Shown: piece by piece, positions 18,572 to 31,140 of the stretch
Layout: the number at the start of each line of letters is the position of its first letter
How positions within the stretch are numbered: position 1 is the stretch's first letter
Source: Rhodococcus sp. HNM0569
Lineage (GTDB): Bacteria; Actinomycetota; Actinomycetes; Mycobacteriales; Mycobacteriaceae
Direction of reading: 5' to 3'
DNA: 64,000 nt
NCBI RefSeq assembly: GCF_012726205.1
Contig: NZ_JAASAE010000010.1
Coordinates: forward strand, 62,001-126,000
Notes under the pieces: model-generated
The model's input: only the letters and a program-made list of their open reading frames with translations
Database searches by the model: none
Told to the model about the DNA's origin: nothing
Program-made: the position numbers and the translations under genes

Positions 18572-19243
18572 ATGACCAACATGTTCGGCGACCGCACGCC
18601 CGACGCACTCGGCGGCCAGGCACCCGGCGGCGCGCAGTCGCGCTACATCCTTCCGTCGTTCATCGAGCACTCGAGCTACGGCGTCAAGGAATCGAACCCG
18701 TACAACAAGCTGTTCGAGGAACGCATCATCTTCCTCGGCGTCCAGGTCGACGACGCGTCGGCGAACGACGTCATGGCACAGCTGCTCGTGCTCGAGTCGC
18801 TCGATCCCGACCGCGACATCACGATGTACATCAACTCGCCCGGCGGCTCGTTCACGTCGCTCATGGCGATCTACGACACGATGCAGTACGTGCGCGCCGA
18901 CATCACGACGGTGTGCCTCGGCCAGGCCGCGTCGGCCGCGGCCGTGCTGCTCGCTGCGGGTACCCCCGGTAAGCGGCTCGCGCTGCCCAACGCGCGTGTG
19001 CTCATCCACCAGCCGGCCACGGGCGGCATCCAGGGGCAGGTGTCCGACCTCGAGATCCAGGCGGCGGAGATCGAGCGGATGCGCCGTCTCATGGAGACCA
19101 CGCTCGCGAAGCACACCGGCAAGGATCCCGACGTGATCCGCCGCGACACCGACCGCGACAAGATTCTCACCGCGGCGGAAGCGGTCGAGTACGGCATCAT
19201 CGACGACGTCCTCGAGTACCGCAAGCTCAGCGCCCAGAAGTGA
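18572..19243 (+). CDS. clpP2: ATP-dependent Clp protease proteolytic subunit 2
   Basis: A 223-residue second ClpP subunit. The catalytic Ser121 is in [10 protein letters not shown] and His146 in VLIHQPA, with Asp in the RRDTDRDKI segment. The N-terminal extension (about 40 residues before [15 protein letters not shown]) is longer than in ClpP1 and likely processed. The ATG at 18572 has GGAG at 18563-18566, which decides it against the upstream in-frame open stretch. It forms an operon with clpP1; in actinobacteria both are needed for one active complex. Confidence 0.96.
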   Translation: MTNMFGDRTPDALGGQAPGGAQSRYILPSFIEHSSYGVKESNPYNKLFEERIIFLGVQVDDASANDVMAQLLVLESLDPDRDITMYINSPGGSFTSLMAIYDTMQYVRADITTVCLGQAASAAAVLLAAGTPGKRLALPNARVLIHQPATGGIQGQVSDLEIQAAEIERMRRLMETTLAKHTGKDPDVIRRDTDRDKILTAAEAVEYGIIDDVLEYRKLSAQK

Positions 19244-19485
19244 GCTCGATCCCGCCCCGGCCGGACGCCGCCTATGGTGGAGGGTGCGCCGGGGCGGGCG
19301 CGTCGTCGGACGCGATTGCGGCGACACACCCCGGGCAAAGGCCGGTAAGCAGTCGCCCCCGCCGGTGATATCCGGGTACGGTCGATTGACTGCCGATCGT
19401 GGATCACGGCGGCCGGCCCCCAGACCGGTCACTCCGGTCGGCACGACACCCTGCACGCAGACGAAGGAAGTAGGGACCTGACGAG

Positions 19486-20763
19486 ATGGCACGCATCGGT
19501 GACGGCGGGGATCTGTTGAAGTGCTCTTTCTGCGGCAAGAGTCAGAAGCAGGTCAAAAAGCTCATCGCAGGCCCCGGGGTCTACATCTGCGACGAGTGCA
19601 TCGACCTCTGCAACGAGATCATCGAGGAGGAGCTCGCCGAGACCAGCGAGGTCAAGCTCGACGAGCTGCCCAAGCCGAAGGAGATCCGCGAGTTCCTCGA
19701 GAACTACGTCATCGGCCAGGACCCCGCGAAGCGCACGCTCGCGGTCGCTGTGTACAACCACTACAAGCGCATCCAGGCAGGCGACAAGGCGCGTGACACC
19801 CGCGGCGAAGCGGTCGAGCTCGCGAAGTCGAACATCCTGATGCTCGGACCCACCGGCTGCGGCAAGACGTACCTCGCGCAGACGCTCGCCAAGATGCTCA
19901 ACGTGCCCTTCGCGATCGCCGACGCCACGGCTCTCACCGAGGCCGGCTATGTGGGCGAGGACGTCGAGAACATCCTGCTCAAGCTCATCCAGGCGGCCGA
20001 CTACGACGTCAAGCGCGCGGAGACCGGCATCATCTACATCGACGAGGTCGACAAGATCGCCCGCAAGAGCGAGAACCCGTCGATCACGCGCGACGTGTCG
20101 GGCGAGGGTGTGCAGCAGGCGCTGCTGAAGATCCTCGAGGGGACGCAGGCGAGCGTGCCCCCGCAGGGCGGTCGCAAGCACCCCCACCAGGAGTTCATCC
20201 AGATCGACACCACCAATGTGCTGTTCATCGTGGCGGGTGCGTTCGCGGGGCTCGAGAAGATCGTGTCCGACCGCGTCGGCAAGCGTGGTCTCGGCTTCGG
20301 TGCCGAGGTGCGGTCGAAGGCCGAGATCGACACACAGGATCATTTCGCCGAGGTCATGCCCGAGGATCTGATCAAGTTCGGGCTCATCCCCGAGTTCATC
20401 GGCCGTCTGCCGATGATCGCGTCGGTCACGAACCTCGACAAGGACTCGCTGGTGAAGATCCTGTCGGAGCCACGCAACGCGCTGGTCAAGCAGTACACGC
20501 GGCTGTTCGAGATGGACAATGTCGAGCTCGAGTTCACCGACGACGCGCTCGGCGCGATCGCCGATCAGGCGATCCTGCGGGGCACCGGTGCCCGTGGTCT
20601 GCGCGCGATCATGGAAGAAGTGCTGCTACCGGTCATGTACGACATCCCGAGCCGCGACGACGTCGAGAAGGTCGTCGTCACCGCCGAGACGGTCAACGAC
20701 AACGTGCTGCCGACCATCGTGCCGCGCAAGCCCGAACGCGAGCGTCGCGACAAGTCCGCATAG
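19486..20763 (+). CDS. clpX: ATP-dependent Clp protease ATP-binding subunit ClpX
   Basis: A 425-residue AAA+ unfoldase that threads substrates into ClpP1P2. The N-terminal zinc-binding domain has Cys13, Cys16, Cys35 and Cys38. Walker A is GPTGCGKT (about residue 121) and Walker [10 protein letters not shown] (about 182). The pore loop GYVGED and sensor-2 RGTGARGLR are intact. ClpP contact through an IGF-type loop is expected, but the exact tripeptide is not obvious. The ATG at 19486 is separated from clpP2 by 242 bp, which probably holds its own promoter, although I see no confident -10/-35 pair there. Confidence 0.97.
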   Translation: MARIGDGGDLLKCSFCGKSQKQVKKLIAGPGVYICDECIDLCNEIIEEELAETSEVKLDELPKPKEIREFLENYVIGQDPAKRTLAVAVYNHYKRIQAGDKARDTRGEAVELAKSNILMLGPTGCGKTYLAQTLAKMLNVPFAIADATALTEAGYVGEDVENILLKLIQAADYDVKRAETGIIYIDEVDKIARKSENPSITRDVSGEGVQQALLKILEGTQASVPPQGGRKHPHQEFIQIDTTNVLFIVAGAFAGLEKIVSDRVGKRGLGFGAEVRSKAEIDTQDHFAEVMPEDLIKFGLIPEFIGRLPMIASVTNLDKDSLVKILSEPRNALVKQYTRLFEMDNVELEFTDDALGAIADQAILRGTGARGLRAIMEEVLLPVMYDIPSRDDVEKVVVTAETVNDNVLPTIVPRKPERERRDKSA

Positions 20764-20850
20764 GGCGTCGTCCCCGCCGCGCACACTGCCGCTATCGTGG
20801 GGCGGTCGCCCTCGTGAACGGCGGCACACCCACTCGTGCGGAGGTGCAGC

Positions 20851-21294
20851 GTGACCACAGCGGGCCCGATCTACGTGCTCAACGGCCCCAATCTGAACCT
20901 GCTCGGCACCCGCGAACCCGACATCTACGGTCGGGACACCTTCGACGACGTCGTGTCGCTGTGCCGCACCTCCGCGGCCCGGTTCGACCGCTCTGTCGAC
21001 GTGCGGCAGTCGAACCACGAAGGTGTCCTCGTCGACTGGGTGCAGGAGGCGCGCGAGCACGCGTCGGGCCTGGTGCTCAATCCCGCGGCGTACACGCACA
21101 CGTCGGTCGCATTGCGTGACGCGCTCGCGATGCTCGACGTGCCGGTGGTGGAGGTCCACATCAGCAATGTGCACGCGCGCGAGCCGTTCCGCGCCCACTC
21201 GTACGTCTCACCGGTCGCGACGGGCGTGATCGCCGGCCTGGGTGTCACGGGCTACGCGCTCGCGATCGATTATCTGTGCCGCACCGCGCGCTGA
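20851..21294 (+). CDS. aroQ: Type II 3-dehydroquinate dehydratase
   Basis: A 147-residue type II dehydroquinase that converts 3-dehydroquinate to 3-dehydroshikimate. Family motifs are intact: [19 protein letters not shown] with the catalytic Tyr, [21 protein letters not shown], and [14 protein letters not shown] with the catalytic His. The GTG at 20851 has GGAGG at 20840-20844. It stands alone, away from other aro genes, so a role in quinate catabolism or a second copy is as possible as the biosynthetic role. Confidence 0.92.
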   Translation: MTTAGPIYVLNGPNLNLLGTREPDIYGRDTFDDVVSLCRTSAARFDRSVDVRQSNHEGVLVDWVQEAREHASGLVLNPAAYTHTSVALRDALAMLDVPVVEVHISNVHAREPFRAHSYVSPVATGVIAGLGVTGYALAIDYLCRTAR

Positions 21295-21451
21295 CCTCGT
21301 CGCCGCGCGAGTGCGCGTAATCGTGACCTGGTGCCGCGTGTAATCGTGACCCCGACGCGGTACCCATGGAAGAGGAGCTGCTCCCGGCCGAGGCGACACG
21401 GGACTTCGAAGGGCGCTCCCGTTCTGCTGTCGAGACGATCGGAGGATGATG

Positions 21452-21535
21452 ATGGATGCCGTGATGTATCCGGTCATCGTGGTGGTCTACGTGTTGTCGG
21501 CGATCAGCTCCGGCACCCTCGGCACCTGGTGGTGA
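21452..21535 (+). CDS. 27-codon hydrophobic microORF
   Basis: A very short frame coding for 27 residues with an almost wholly hydrophobic centre (VMYPVIVVVYVLSAIS), enough for one membrane helix, ending GTLGTWW. The third of three consecutive ATG codons (21452) is 6 nt after a perfect GGAGG (21441-21445), a better ribosome site than most genes here have. It sits between aroQ and the convergent fdhD. I do not recognise a family. Without conservation data it is a candidate only. Confidence 0.45.
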   Translation: MDAVMYPVIVVVYVLSAISSGTLGTWW

Positions 21536-21542
21536 CGGTCGG

Positions 21543-22367
21543 TCAGTCGATCTTGATCCGGTCGGCGCCGGTGTAGACGTTCATGGCGTTGCCGCGCAGG
21601 AAGCCCACGAGCGTCGTGCCGTTGTCGGCTGCGACGTCCACCGCGAGTGACGACGGCGCGGACACCGCGCCCAGTACGGGCACGCCCGCCGTCACCGACT
21701 TCTGCACGAGCTCGAACGACGCGCGGCCCGACACGATGAGCACCGTCTCGCGCAGCGGCACCAGGTTCTCGCGCACCGCCCACCCCAGCACCTTGTCGAC
21801 GGCGTTGTGCCGCCCGACGTCCTCGCGCACTGCGAACACGGTGCCGTCGGGTCCGAACAGTCCTGCTGCGTGCAGGCCGCCGGTCGTGTCGAAGGCGCGC
21901 TGACGGGCCCGCAAAGTGTCGGGCATGTCCGAGAGCGCCGACGCGGCGACGATGACCGCGTCGTCTGCCGGCCGATGCACGTTGCGGGTGCGGACGTCGT
22001 CGAGTGACGTCTTGCCGCACACCCCGCATGCCGACGACATCAGGAAACTGCGGTCGGTCGCGGAAGGGGGCGTGACGCCCGGCGCGAGCGCGACGTCGAC
22101 CACGTTGTAGGTGTTGACGCCGTCGTCGTCCTTGCCGTCGCAGTACCGCAGAGCCGCGATCTCGTCGCGGTGCCTGATCACGCCCTCCGCCAGCAGGAAA
22201 CCGTGCACCAGATCGAAATCGGCTCCGGGGGTGCGCATCGTGACGGTGAGCGCGACACCGCCGACGCGGATCTCGAGTGGTTCCTCGACCGCGAGCGAAT
22301 CGGGTCGTCGGCTCGACTGGTCACCCGTGACCCGCACGATCGGCCGGCGGGTGGTGACTCGGCCCAT
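21543..22367 (-). CDS. fdhD: Formate dehydrogenase accessory sulfurtransferase FdhD
   Basis: A 274-residue FdhD protein, which transfers sulfur to the molybdenum cofactor so that formate dehydrogenase becomes active. The sulfur-carrying cysteines are Cys114 and Cys117 in SACGVCGK. The REDVGRHNAVDKVLG and SGRASFELVQK segments that bind the cofactor are present. No formate dehydrogenase gene is in the window. The start at 22367 diverges from the acetyltransferase gene across 171 bp that contain two copies of a 16-bp repeat. Confidence 0.94.
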   Translation of the reverse strand: MGRVTTRRPIVRVTGDQSSRRPDSLAVEEPLEIRVGGVALTVTMRTPGADFDLVHGFLLAEGVIRHRDEIAALRYCDGKDDDGVNTYNVVDVALAPGVTPPSATDRSFLMSSACGVCGKTSLDDVRTRNVHRPADDAVIVAASALSDMPDTLRARQRAFDTTGGLHAAGLFGPDGTVFAVREDVGRHNAVDKVLGWAVRENLVPLRETVLIVSGRASFELVQKSVTAGVPVLGAVSAPSSLAVDVAADNGTTLVGFLRGNAMNVYTGADRIKID

Positions 22368-22455
22368 GATGCACTCCCTGCTCGCGGCGCCACGGACGGG
22401 GCGCGCATGACGCGTGTGGTGAAGCTGCCGTCCTCATCGTAGAAGCGGCAGTGGT

Positions 22456-22496
22456 GTTCGCGCAGAGAACCATTTTCCGCGTTCGCGCAGAGAACC
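22456..22496. promoter_or_regulatory. Tandem 16-bp repeat, likely operator, in fdhD/acetyltransferase intergenic region
   Basis: GTTCGCGCAGAGAACC occurs at 22456-22471 and 22481-22496, 25 bp start to start. Each copy has inverted ends (GTTC...GAAC). The reverse strand of each contains TCTCTGCG, an octamer also found twice upstream of the TetR gene near 49.8 kb. Confidence 0.6.
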
Positions 22497-22525
22497 TTTC
22501 CGGCGAGAAGGTCGTGCTGCTCGGT

Positions 22526-22531
22526 TAGGGT
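22526..22531 (+). promoter_or_regulatory. Possible -10 element for a leaderless acetyltransferase transcript
   Basis: TAGGGT ends 7 nt before the ATG at 22539, placing the likely transcription start at the start codon. Confidence 0.35.
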
Positions 22532-22538
22532 CTGGCCC

Positions 22539-23162
22539 ATGGCACCCGAGACACGTCCCGCAACGCACGACGAGATCCCCGCGGTCGCGGCAGTGCTGGC
22601 GGAGGCGTTCGAGTCGGATCCGGTGATGGCGGCGATGTTGCCGGACCCGGTCACCCGGACGCGCCGTCTCGGGCGGCTGTTCGCGACCGAGGTCCGCCAC
22701 CATCATTTCGCGGGCGGCGGCGTCGACATCGCGGTCGACGGGGACGGGACGATCGGTGGTGCCGCGGTGTGGGATCCGCCGGGCCGATGGCGTCAGTCGG
22801 CGTGGGCCGGGTGGCGTATGTTGCCGCAGCACATCCATGCGCTGGGAGCGCGGGCGGTGGCAGGCGCCCGCATCGACCGGGCGTTCGAGCGGGCCCACCC
22901 CGCCGAGCCGCACTGGTACCTGTCGATGATCGGTACGGCAGGCGCGGCGCGCGGCGGCGGATTCGGCAAGGCGCTGCTCACGTCCCGGCTCGCGGTCGCC
23001 GACGGGGAGGGAATGCCCGCGTATCTCGAATCGAGCAATATCGCGAACGTGCCCTACTACGAGCGGTTCGGATTCGCGCCACACGGCGAGATCGACGTGG
23101 TACCCGCACGGAACGGCAAGCCGGCCGTCGTCGCGTACGCGATGTGGCGCGACCCTCGGTGA
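22539..23162 (+). CDS. GNAT family N-acetyltransferase
   Basis: A 207-residue acetyltransferase of the GNAT fold. The N-terminal region (residues 8-45) is the usual first beta-alpha unit, the acetyl-CoA site is at GAARGGGFGKALL (about 135-147), and the C-terminal strand contains NVPYYERFGF. The substrate is unknown. The ATG start at 22539 lacks a ribosome site but follows a TAGGGT element by 7 nt, so the message may be leaderless. It diverges from fdhD and precedes the S9 peptidase by 57 bp on the same strand. Confidence 0.85.
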   Translation: MAPETRPATHDEIPAVAAVLAEAFESDPVMAAMLPDPVTRTRRLGRLFATEVRHHHFAGGGVDIAVDGDGTIGGAAVWDPPGRWRQSAWAGWRMLPQHIHALGARAVAGARIDRAFERAHPAEPHWYLSMIGTAGAARGGGFGKALLTSRLAVADGEGMPAYLESSNIANVPYYERFGFAPHGEIDVVPARNGKPAVVAYAMWRDPR

Positions 23163-23219
23163 GCGGGATGTGAGCGTGGGATCCTCGCCCTACCGGCGCC
23201 TCGTGATACGACAACAGAT

Positions 23220-25340
23220 GTGACAGCGATTCCAGGGATGCACGAGGGGACCCCGTTCGACGAGTTCGACGACTACGTACGACTCGTGCGTGTGTCCGGC
23301 CTCACGATGTCGCCCGACGGCAGACGTCTCGTCGTCACCGCAGCGACACTCGACGGCAAGGGCACGTCGTTCGTCGACGCGTTGTGGGAGATCGACGCGA
23401 CGGGCGCCCGGCCGCCGCGCCGGTTGACGTGGGGGCTGACGGGGGAGACCGGAGCCGCGTTCACGCACGACGGGGACCTGCTGTTCACGGCGGCGCGGGC
23501 CGTGGCGTCCGGCACCGGCGCCAGGGAATCCACCGACGCCACTCCGCCCACGAGCCTGTGGCGGTTGCCCGCACGCGGGGGAGAGGCACATGTCGTCGTC
23601 ACGCGCGGCGGTGCAGTTCGTGGTGTCGCGACGGCGCACAGCGCGCCCACGTTCGCGGTGTCGGTCGCGATGTTCGGCCGCACCGTCGACGACGACGCGC
23701 GTATCCGCGGCGACCGCGAACGCCGCGACATGTCCGCGGTTCTGCACACCGGTTACCCGGTGCGGCACTGGGATCACGAGCTCGGCCCCGAGCGGCCGCA
23801 TCTCGTCGCGGGTACCGGTGGCGCCGAGCTCGTGCCGGACGCGGACGCCACCGTCGATCTGGCACCCGACGCGGGCGACGCGCTGCGCGACGCCGAGTAC
23901 GTCATCGCCCCCGACGGCAGCTACGCCGTCACGACGTGGACGGTGCCCGCACCGCTCGCGGCGCGACGGACGACACTCGCGCGCATCGACATCGAGTCCG
24001 GACACCGCACCACGCTCGTCGACGATCCGGACGCCGATCTGTCGGCTCCCGTGGTGGCGCCGGACGGGCGCACCGTCGCCTTCCTCCGCGAGTCGGTGGC
24101 GACGGCAGAGCGCGCGCCGCGTGTCACTCTGCACCGCTGCGACGCTGCGAGTGGCTCGGTCGAGCGTCTCGTGCCCGCCTGGGACCGGTGGCCGACGTCG
24201 GTCGCGTGGCTCGCCGACGGTTCGGGGCTCGTGCTCACCGCGGACGATCACGGCAGGGCGCCGATCTTCGTTCTGCGCGAGGGTGACTCGGTGCCGCGCC
24301 GGGTGACCGACGACGACTTCGCCTACACCGATGTGCGGGTCGCGCCCGACGGTGCCACGGTGTTCGCCCTGCGCTCGTCGTATGCCGCGCCACCACATCC
24401 CGTGCGCATCGACCTGGCGTCCGGGGCGGTCACCGTGCTCGCGACGCCCGCCGCGGCCGTCGACTCCGAGCGATTGCCCGAACTCCCGGGCACGCTCGTC
24501 GAAGTCGAGACCGAGTCCGACGACGGGGTTCCGCTGCGGGCGTGGATGGCCGTCCCCACGGGGGCCGAACCGCATGCCCCCGTGCCGCTGCTGTTGTGGA
24601 TCCACGGCGGGCCCCTGTCGTCGTGGAATGTGTGGTCGTGGCGCTGGAACCCGTGGCTGCTCGTCGCACAGGGGTACGCGGTGCTGTTGCCCGATCCCGC
24701 GCTGTCGACGGGCTACGGTCAGGAGTTCGTGCAGCGCGGGTGGGGCCGCTGGGGCCGGGAGCCGTTCACCGACCTGATGGCGCTCACCGACGCGGCCGTC
24801 GCGAGACCCGAGATCGACGCGGCGCGCACCGGCGCGATGGGCGGGTCCTTCGGGGGGTACATGGCGAACTGGGTTGCCGGTCACACCAACCGATTCCGTG
24901 CGATCGTCACGCACGCGGGGCTGTGGGCGCTCGACCAGTTCGGACCCACGACCGATGCCGCGTGGTACTGGAACCGTGAGATGACCCCCGAGATGGCCGT
25001 CGAGAACTCGCCGCACCTGTTCGTTGCCGACATCGCGACGCCGATGCTCGTGATCCACGGCGACAAGGACTATCGCGTTCCCGTCGGGGAGGCGCTGCGG
25101 CTGTGGTACGAGCTGCTGTCGGAGTCCGGACTGCCCGCCGACGACCAGGGCGAAACGGTGCACCGCTTTCTCAGCTTCCCGTCGGAGAACCACTGGGTGC
25201 TGCGTCCGGAACACGCCCGCGTCTGGTACCAGGTGGTCGAGGCGTTCCTTTCCGAACACGTCCTGGGCGAGCCTGCCGCGATGCCCGACGTCCTCGGTGT
25301 CGATCACGACCCCGGTGTGTCGGTCATCCCCGAGGAGTGA
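23220..25340 (+). CDS. S9 family prolyl oligopeptidase / acyl-peptide hydrolase
   Basis: A 706-residue serine peptidase of the S9 family with an N-terminal beta-propeller (about residues 25-400) that filters short peptides and a C-terminal alpha/beta-hydrolase domain. The catalytic Ser is at about 540 in GAMGGSFGGYMANWV, Asp at about 615 in HGDKDYRVP, and His at about 657 in SENHWVL. No signal peptide is visible, so it is cytosolic. The GTG at 23220 is a tentative start; the ATG at 23238 is equally possible. Its 3' end overlaps the convergent pirin gene by 17 bp. Confidence 0.9.
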   Translation: MTAIPGMHEGTPFDEFDDYVRLVRVSGLTMSPDGRRLVVTAATLDGKGTSFVDALWEIDATGARPPRRLTWGLTGETGAAFTHDGDLLFTAARAVASGTGARESTDATPPTSLWRLPARGGEAHVVVTRGGAVRGVATAHSAPTFAVSVAMFGRTVDDDARIRGDRERRDMSAVLHTGYPVRHWDHELGPERPHLVAGTGGAELVPDADATVDLAPDAGDALRDAEYVIAPDGSYAVTTWTVPAPLAARRTTLARIDIESGHRTTLVDDPDADLSAPVVAPDGRTVAFLRESVATAERAPRVTLHRCDAASGSVERLVPAWDRWPTSVAWLADGSGLVLTADDHGRAPIFVLREGDSVPRRVTDDDFAYTDVRVAPDGATVFALRSSYAAPPHPVRIDLASGAVTVLATPAAAVDSERLPELPGTLVEVETESDDGVPLRAWMAVPTGAEPHAPVPLLLWIHGGPLSSWNVWSWRWNPWLLVAQGYAVLLPDPALSTGYGQEFVQRGWGRWGREPFTDLMALTDAAVARPEIDAARTGAMGGSFGGYMANWVAGHTNRFRAIVTHAGLWALDQFGPTTDAAWYWNREMTPEMAVENSPHLFVADIATPMLVIHGDKDYRVPVGEALRLWYELLSESGLPADDQGETVHRFLSFPSENHWVLRPEHARVWYQVVEAFLSEHVLGEPAAMPDVLGVDHDPGVSVIPEE

Positions 25341-26316
25341 GACGCGCATTCGGCAGAGCGGGAGCGGGCAGCGTCTCGGTCCACGCGTCCGGGAAGTCGC
25401 CGAACCGCGAGGCCTGACCCGCTCGTGCATGCTGCCATTGCGCGCGGTACTCGGCGATCTCGTCGTGTGTGCGTCCGATGAAGTTCCACCACATCACGAT
25501 GCGTTCGCCGAGCGGAGTGCCGCCGAGCACCAGCATGCGCACGGGTCCCTCGCAGTCCACGGCGAGCCGCGCGCGGCCCGGCGACAGGTAGACGAGATCG
25601 CCGGGGCGCGCGGTGGTGCCCTCGATCGAGGCGGTGCCCTGGTCGACGAGCACGCCGTGCTCGAAGGCGGGGTCGATCGGGGCCGAGAATCGCCCACCGT
25701 CGGACGCCACCTCGGCGCCGAGCAAGGGGGTGTGCGTCGTGACCGGCGAACCGTGTCCCAGAAACGACCCGAGGAACACCAGCACACGGACCCCGTCGAC
25801 ATCCACGGCCTCGGGCGCGTAGTGCTCGAAGCCCGGAGCGGTGAAGCGCGACCGGTCGGGCAGCGCGATCCACAACTGCACGCCGTGCAGCACGCTCGTG
25901 TCGGCGGTCGAGAACTCCGAGTGCGCGATGCCGGATCCGGCGGTCATCAGGTTGAGCTCGCCCGGCCGGACCGTCGCGTGGACGCCGGTCGTGTCCCGGT
26001 GCTCGATTTCGCCGCGGAACAACCACGATGCGGTCTGCAAGCCGGTGTGCGGGTGCCCGGCCACACGCATCCCGCCGGTGCCCGCGACGTCGTCGGGCCC
26101 GTAATGGTCGACGAAGCACCAGGCACCCACGAGCGGACGCCGTCGGTGCGGAAGGGTGCGACGAACCGTCATCGCGCGTGGCCCGCCGAGCGGCACCTCG
26201 CGCGGTTCCACGAGTTCGGGCGGTTCGGGCGTCGCGTCGCAGGCTTCGCGCGCGGCGACGGCGGGGTCGAGGCCCGCGAGGTCCGTCTCGTCGGGTCTGG
26301 CATCGAGATTGCTCAT
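25324..26316 (-). CDS. Pirin family protein (bicupin)
   Basis: A 330-residue pirin, an iron-binding bicupin whose bacterial members include quercetinases and redox-linked regulators. The metal-binding pattern is visible in HPHTGLQTASWLFRGEIEHRD and in SGIAHSE (two His, one His and a Glu). The C-terminal cupin half is followed by IVMWWNFIGRTHDEI, typical of the family. The ATG at 26316 has GGGAG on the minus strand 5 nt before it. No substrate can be inferred from neighbours; the gene diverges from valS across 248 bp. Confidence 0.9.
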   Translation of the reverse strand: MSNLDARPDETDLAGLDPAVAAREACDATPEPPELVEPREVPLGGPRAMTVRRTLPHRRRPLVGAWCFVDHYGPDDVAGTGGMRVAGHPHTGLQTASWLFRGEIEHRDTTGVHATVRPGELNLMTAGSGIAHSEFSTADTSVLHGVQLWIALPDRSRFTAPGFEHYAPEAVDVDGVRVLVFLGSFLGHGSPVTTHTPLLGAEVASDGGRFSAPIDPAFEHGVLVDQGTASIEGTTARPGDLVYLSPGRARLAVDCEGPVRMLVLGGTPLGERIVMWWNFIGRTHDEIAEYRAQWQHARAGQASRFGDFPDAWTETLPAPALPNARLTPRG

Positions 26317-26552
26317 GTCGCTCCCGCGGGTCCTCGGTGATCGGTGCGCCTGCAGTCCGGTGCGTTCGCGTGACCGGCACTCGTGCTGCTCCAGCGTGTC
26401 CGTTACCACACTATGCATATGGGCCGAACCGGGCGTGGGGGACGAGACGCGGGCAAACCGGCACGTGCGTGCGCTTCGACCCCGTGGCGGGGCGACCTCG
26501 TCATGGGCGCTCGCCGTGCTTGCCCCGTACGAACCGTGTACCCGGCTACGCC

Positions 26553-26558
26553 TAGACT
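26553..26558 (+). promoter_or_regulatory. Possible -10 element for a leaderless valS transcript
   Basis: TAGACT lies 6 nt before the GTG start of valS (26565), so transcription would begin at the start codon. There is no ribosome site. A -35 hexamer is not clear. Confidence 0.4.
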
Positions 26559-26564
26559 CGAGGG

Positions 26565-29236
<2,672 letters not shown>

Positions 29237-29240
<4 letters not shown>

Positions 29241-30697
29241 GCGACGCGCAGAATCCGTCACGGCCGGGGCGCGGTTCCGGCGGCGACGGCGCGCACGAGA
29301 TCGATCCGGTCGACCTCGCCGAGCTCGCGCTCGTCGAGGCGGATCTCGACAAGCGGTGGCCCGAGACGAAGATCGAGCCGTCCCTCACGCGCATCTCCGC
29401 GCTCATGGACCTGCTCGGGTCACCGCAGAATGCGTATCCGTCGATCCATGTCGCCGGCACCAACGGCAAGACGTCCGTCACCCGCATGATCGACTCGTTG
29501 CTGCGCGCGCTGCATCGCCGCACCGGCCGCACCACGAGCCCCCACCTGCAACTCGCGACCGAACGCATCGGCATCGACGGGCACCCCCTCTCACCGCGCC
29601 GATATGTCGACACCTTCCGCGAGATCGAGCCGTACGTGCAGATGATCGATCAGCAGTCCGAGGCCGCGGGCGGCCCCGCGATGAGCAAGTTCGAGGTGCT
29701 CACGGCGATGGCCTTCGCGGCGTTCGCCGAGACTCCGGTCGACGTCGCGGTCGTGGAGGTGGGCCTCGGTGGCCGGTGGGATGCCACCAATGTCATCGAC
29801 AGCCAGGTCGCCGTCGTCACCCCGATCGGGCTCGACCACGCCGAGTATCTCGGCACCGACCTCGCGAGCATCGCAGGCGAGAAGGCGGGCATCGTCAAGC
29901 AGCCGCCGCAGGACGGTCTCGTGCCCCGCGACGCCGTCGCGATCCTCGCGCAGCAGGAGCCCGAGGTCATGGACGTGCTGTTGCGTCGCGCGGTCGAGGT
30001 CGACGCAGCCGTGGCGCGCGAAGGTTCCGAGTTCTCGGTGCTCACGCGCCAGATCGCGGTGGGCGGCCAGCAACTCGAGTTGCAGGGGCTCGGTGGTGTC
30101 TACAGCGAGATCTTCCTTCCGCTGCACGGCGAACACCAGGCCCGGAATGCGTCCCTCGCGCTCGCCGCGGTCGAGGCGTTCTTCGGTGCGGGTGCCGACC
30201 GCCAACTCGAACAGGACGCGATTCGCGAAGGCTTCGCGACCGTCGTCAACCCCGGGCGGCTCGAGCGTGTGCGCGCCGCACCCACGGTGTTTCTCGACGC
30301 CGCGCACAATCCGCAGGGTGCCCGTGCCCTGGCCGAGGCGCTCACCGCGGAGTTCGACTTCCGCAAGCTGGTCGGTGTCGTGTCGATCATGGGGGACAAG
30401 GATGTCGACGGCATCCTCGAGGCACTCGAACCGGTGCTCGACGAGATCGTCGTGACGAACAACGGATCGCCCCGCGCGATGGATGTCGACGAACTCGCAG
30501 GCCATGCCGTCGCGCGGTTCGGCGACGAACGTGTCGTCGTCGCGGCGACGCTGGCGGACGCGATCGAGACCGCCATCGCCATCGCCGAGGATGTCGCCGA
30601 TCCCGGCGAATCCGTGTCGGGCGCGGGCGTCGTCGTCACCGGCTCGGTCGTCACCGCCGGTGCGGCCCGCACGCTTTTCGGAAAGGACCCCGCGTGA
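29237..30697 (+). CDS. folC: Folylpolyglutamate synthase / dihydrofolate synthase
   Basis: A 486-residue Mur-ligase-family enzyme that adds glutamate to (dihydro)folates. The ATP-binding loop is [14 protein letters not shown] (about residues 74-87), and [13 protein letters not shown] and [14 protein letters not shown] are family blocks. The ligase C-terminal domain includes [12 protein letters not shown]. The GTG start at 29237 overlaps the valS stop by 4 bases. The first 35 residues are a non-conserved hydrophilic extension. It overlaps the next gene by 4 bp, forming a tight valS-folC-DUF4233 operon. Confidence 0.95.
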
Positions 30698-31134
30698 GCG
30701 ACGAGAACACACCTCCGGCGACGCCGCCGCCGGCCAATGATCCCCCGCCGACTCCGCCGGCCAACGATCCCTGGAAGGGCTTTCGGGGGGTGTGTGCGGG
30801 CACGCTCGTGCTGGAAGCGATCGTGATCCTGCTCGCGCTGCCGATCGTCGCGCAGCTCGGCGGTGGCATCACGTGGCTGTCCGGTGGCCTGATCATCGGG
30901 TCCGCGGTGCTGATGGTGCTGGGCGCGGGCGTACAGGGCCGTTCCTGGTCGATGAAGTTCAACATCGCGTTGCAGGTGATCTTGCTGCTCGGGTTCTTCG
31001 TCGACCTCTCGATCGGTGCGGTCGGGGTGATCTTCGGAATCGTCTGGGCGTACCTGATCTATCTGCGCCGGGACCTCCAGCAGCGCATGGCGCGGGGCCA
31101 GCTGCCGAGCCAGCAGCAGCGACCGTTAGGCTGA
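30694..31134 (+). CDS. DUF4233 family membrane protein
   Basis: A 146-residue integral membrane protein with a Pro-rich N-terminal tail (about residues 1-27) and four predicted helices (about 34-56, 60-82, 92-106 and 108-125). Proteins of this family are regularly encoded between folC and ndk in actinobacteria, in M. tuberculosis at Rv2446c. The function is unknown. The GTG at 30694 overlaps the folC stop by 4 bases, and ndk follows 6 bp after its stop, so it is co-expressed with both. Confidence 0.85.
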   Translation: MSDENTPPATPPPANDPPPTPPANDPWKGFRGVCAGTLVLEAIVILLALPIVAQLGGGITWLSGGLIIGSAVLMVLGAGVQGRSWSMKFNIALQVILLLGFFVDLSIGAVGVIFGIVWAYLIYLRRDLQQRMARGQLPSQQQRPLG

Positions 31135-31140
31135 CGCCCC

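Noticed and set aside
23190-25430. Long minus-strand frame opposite the S9 peptidase
   Set aside because: Arg/His/Gly-rich shadow with no motif; the plus-strand gene has a full catalytic triad.
26317-26564. Possible T-box leader before valS
   Set aside because: No specifier stem or TGGN antiterminator bulge is visible, and the -10 element suggests a leaderless message.
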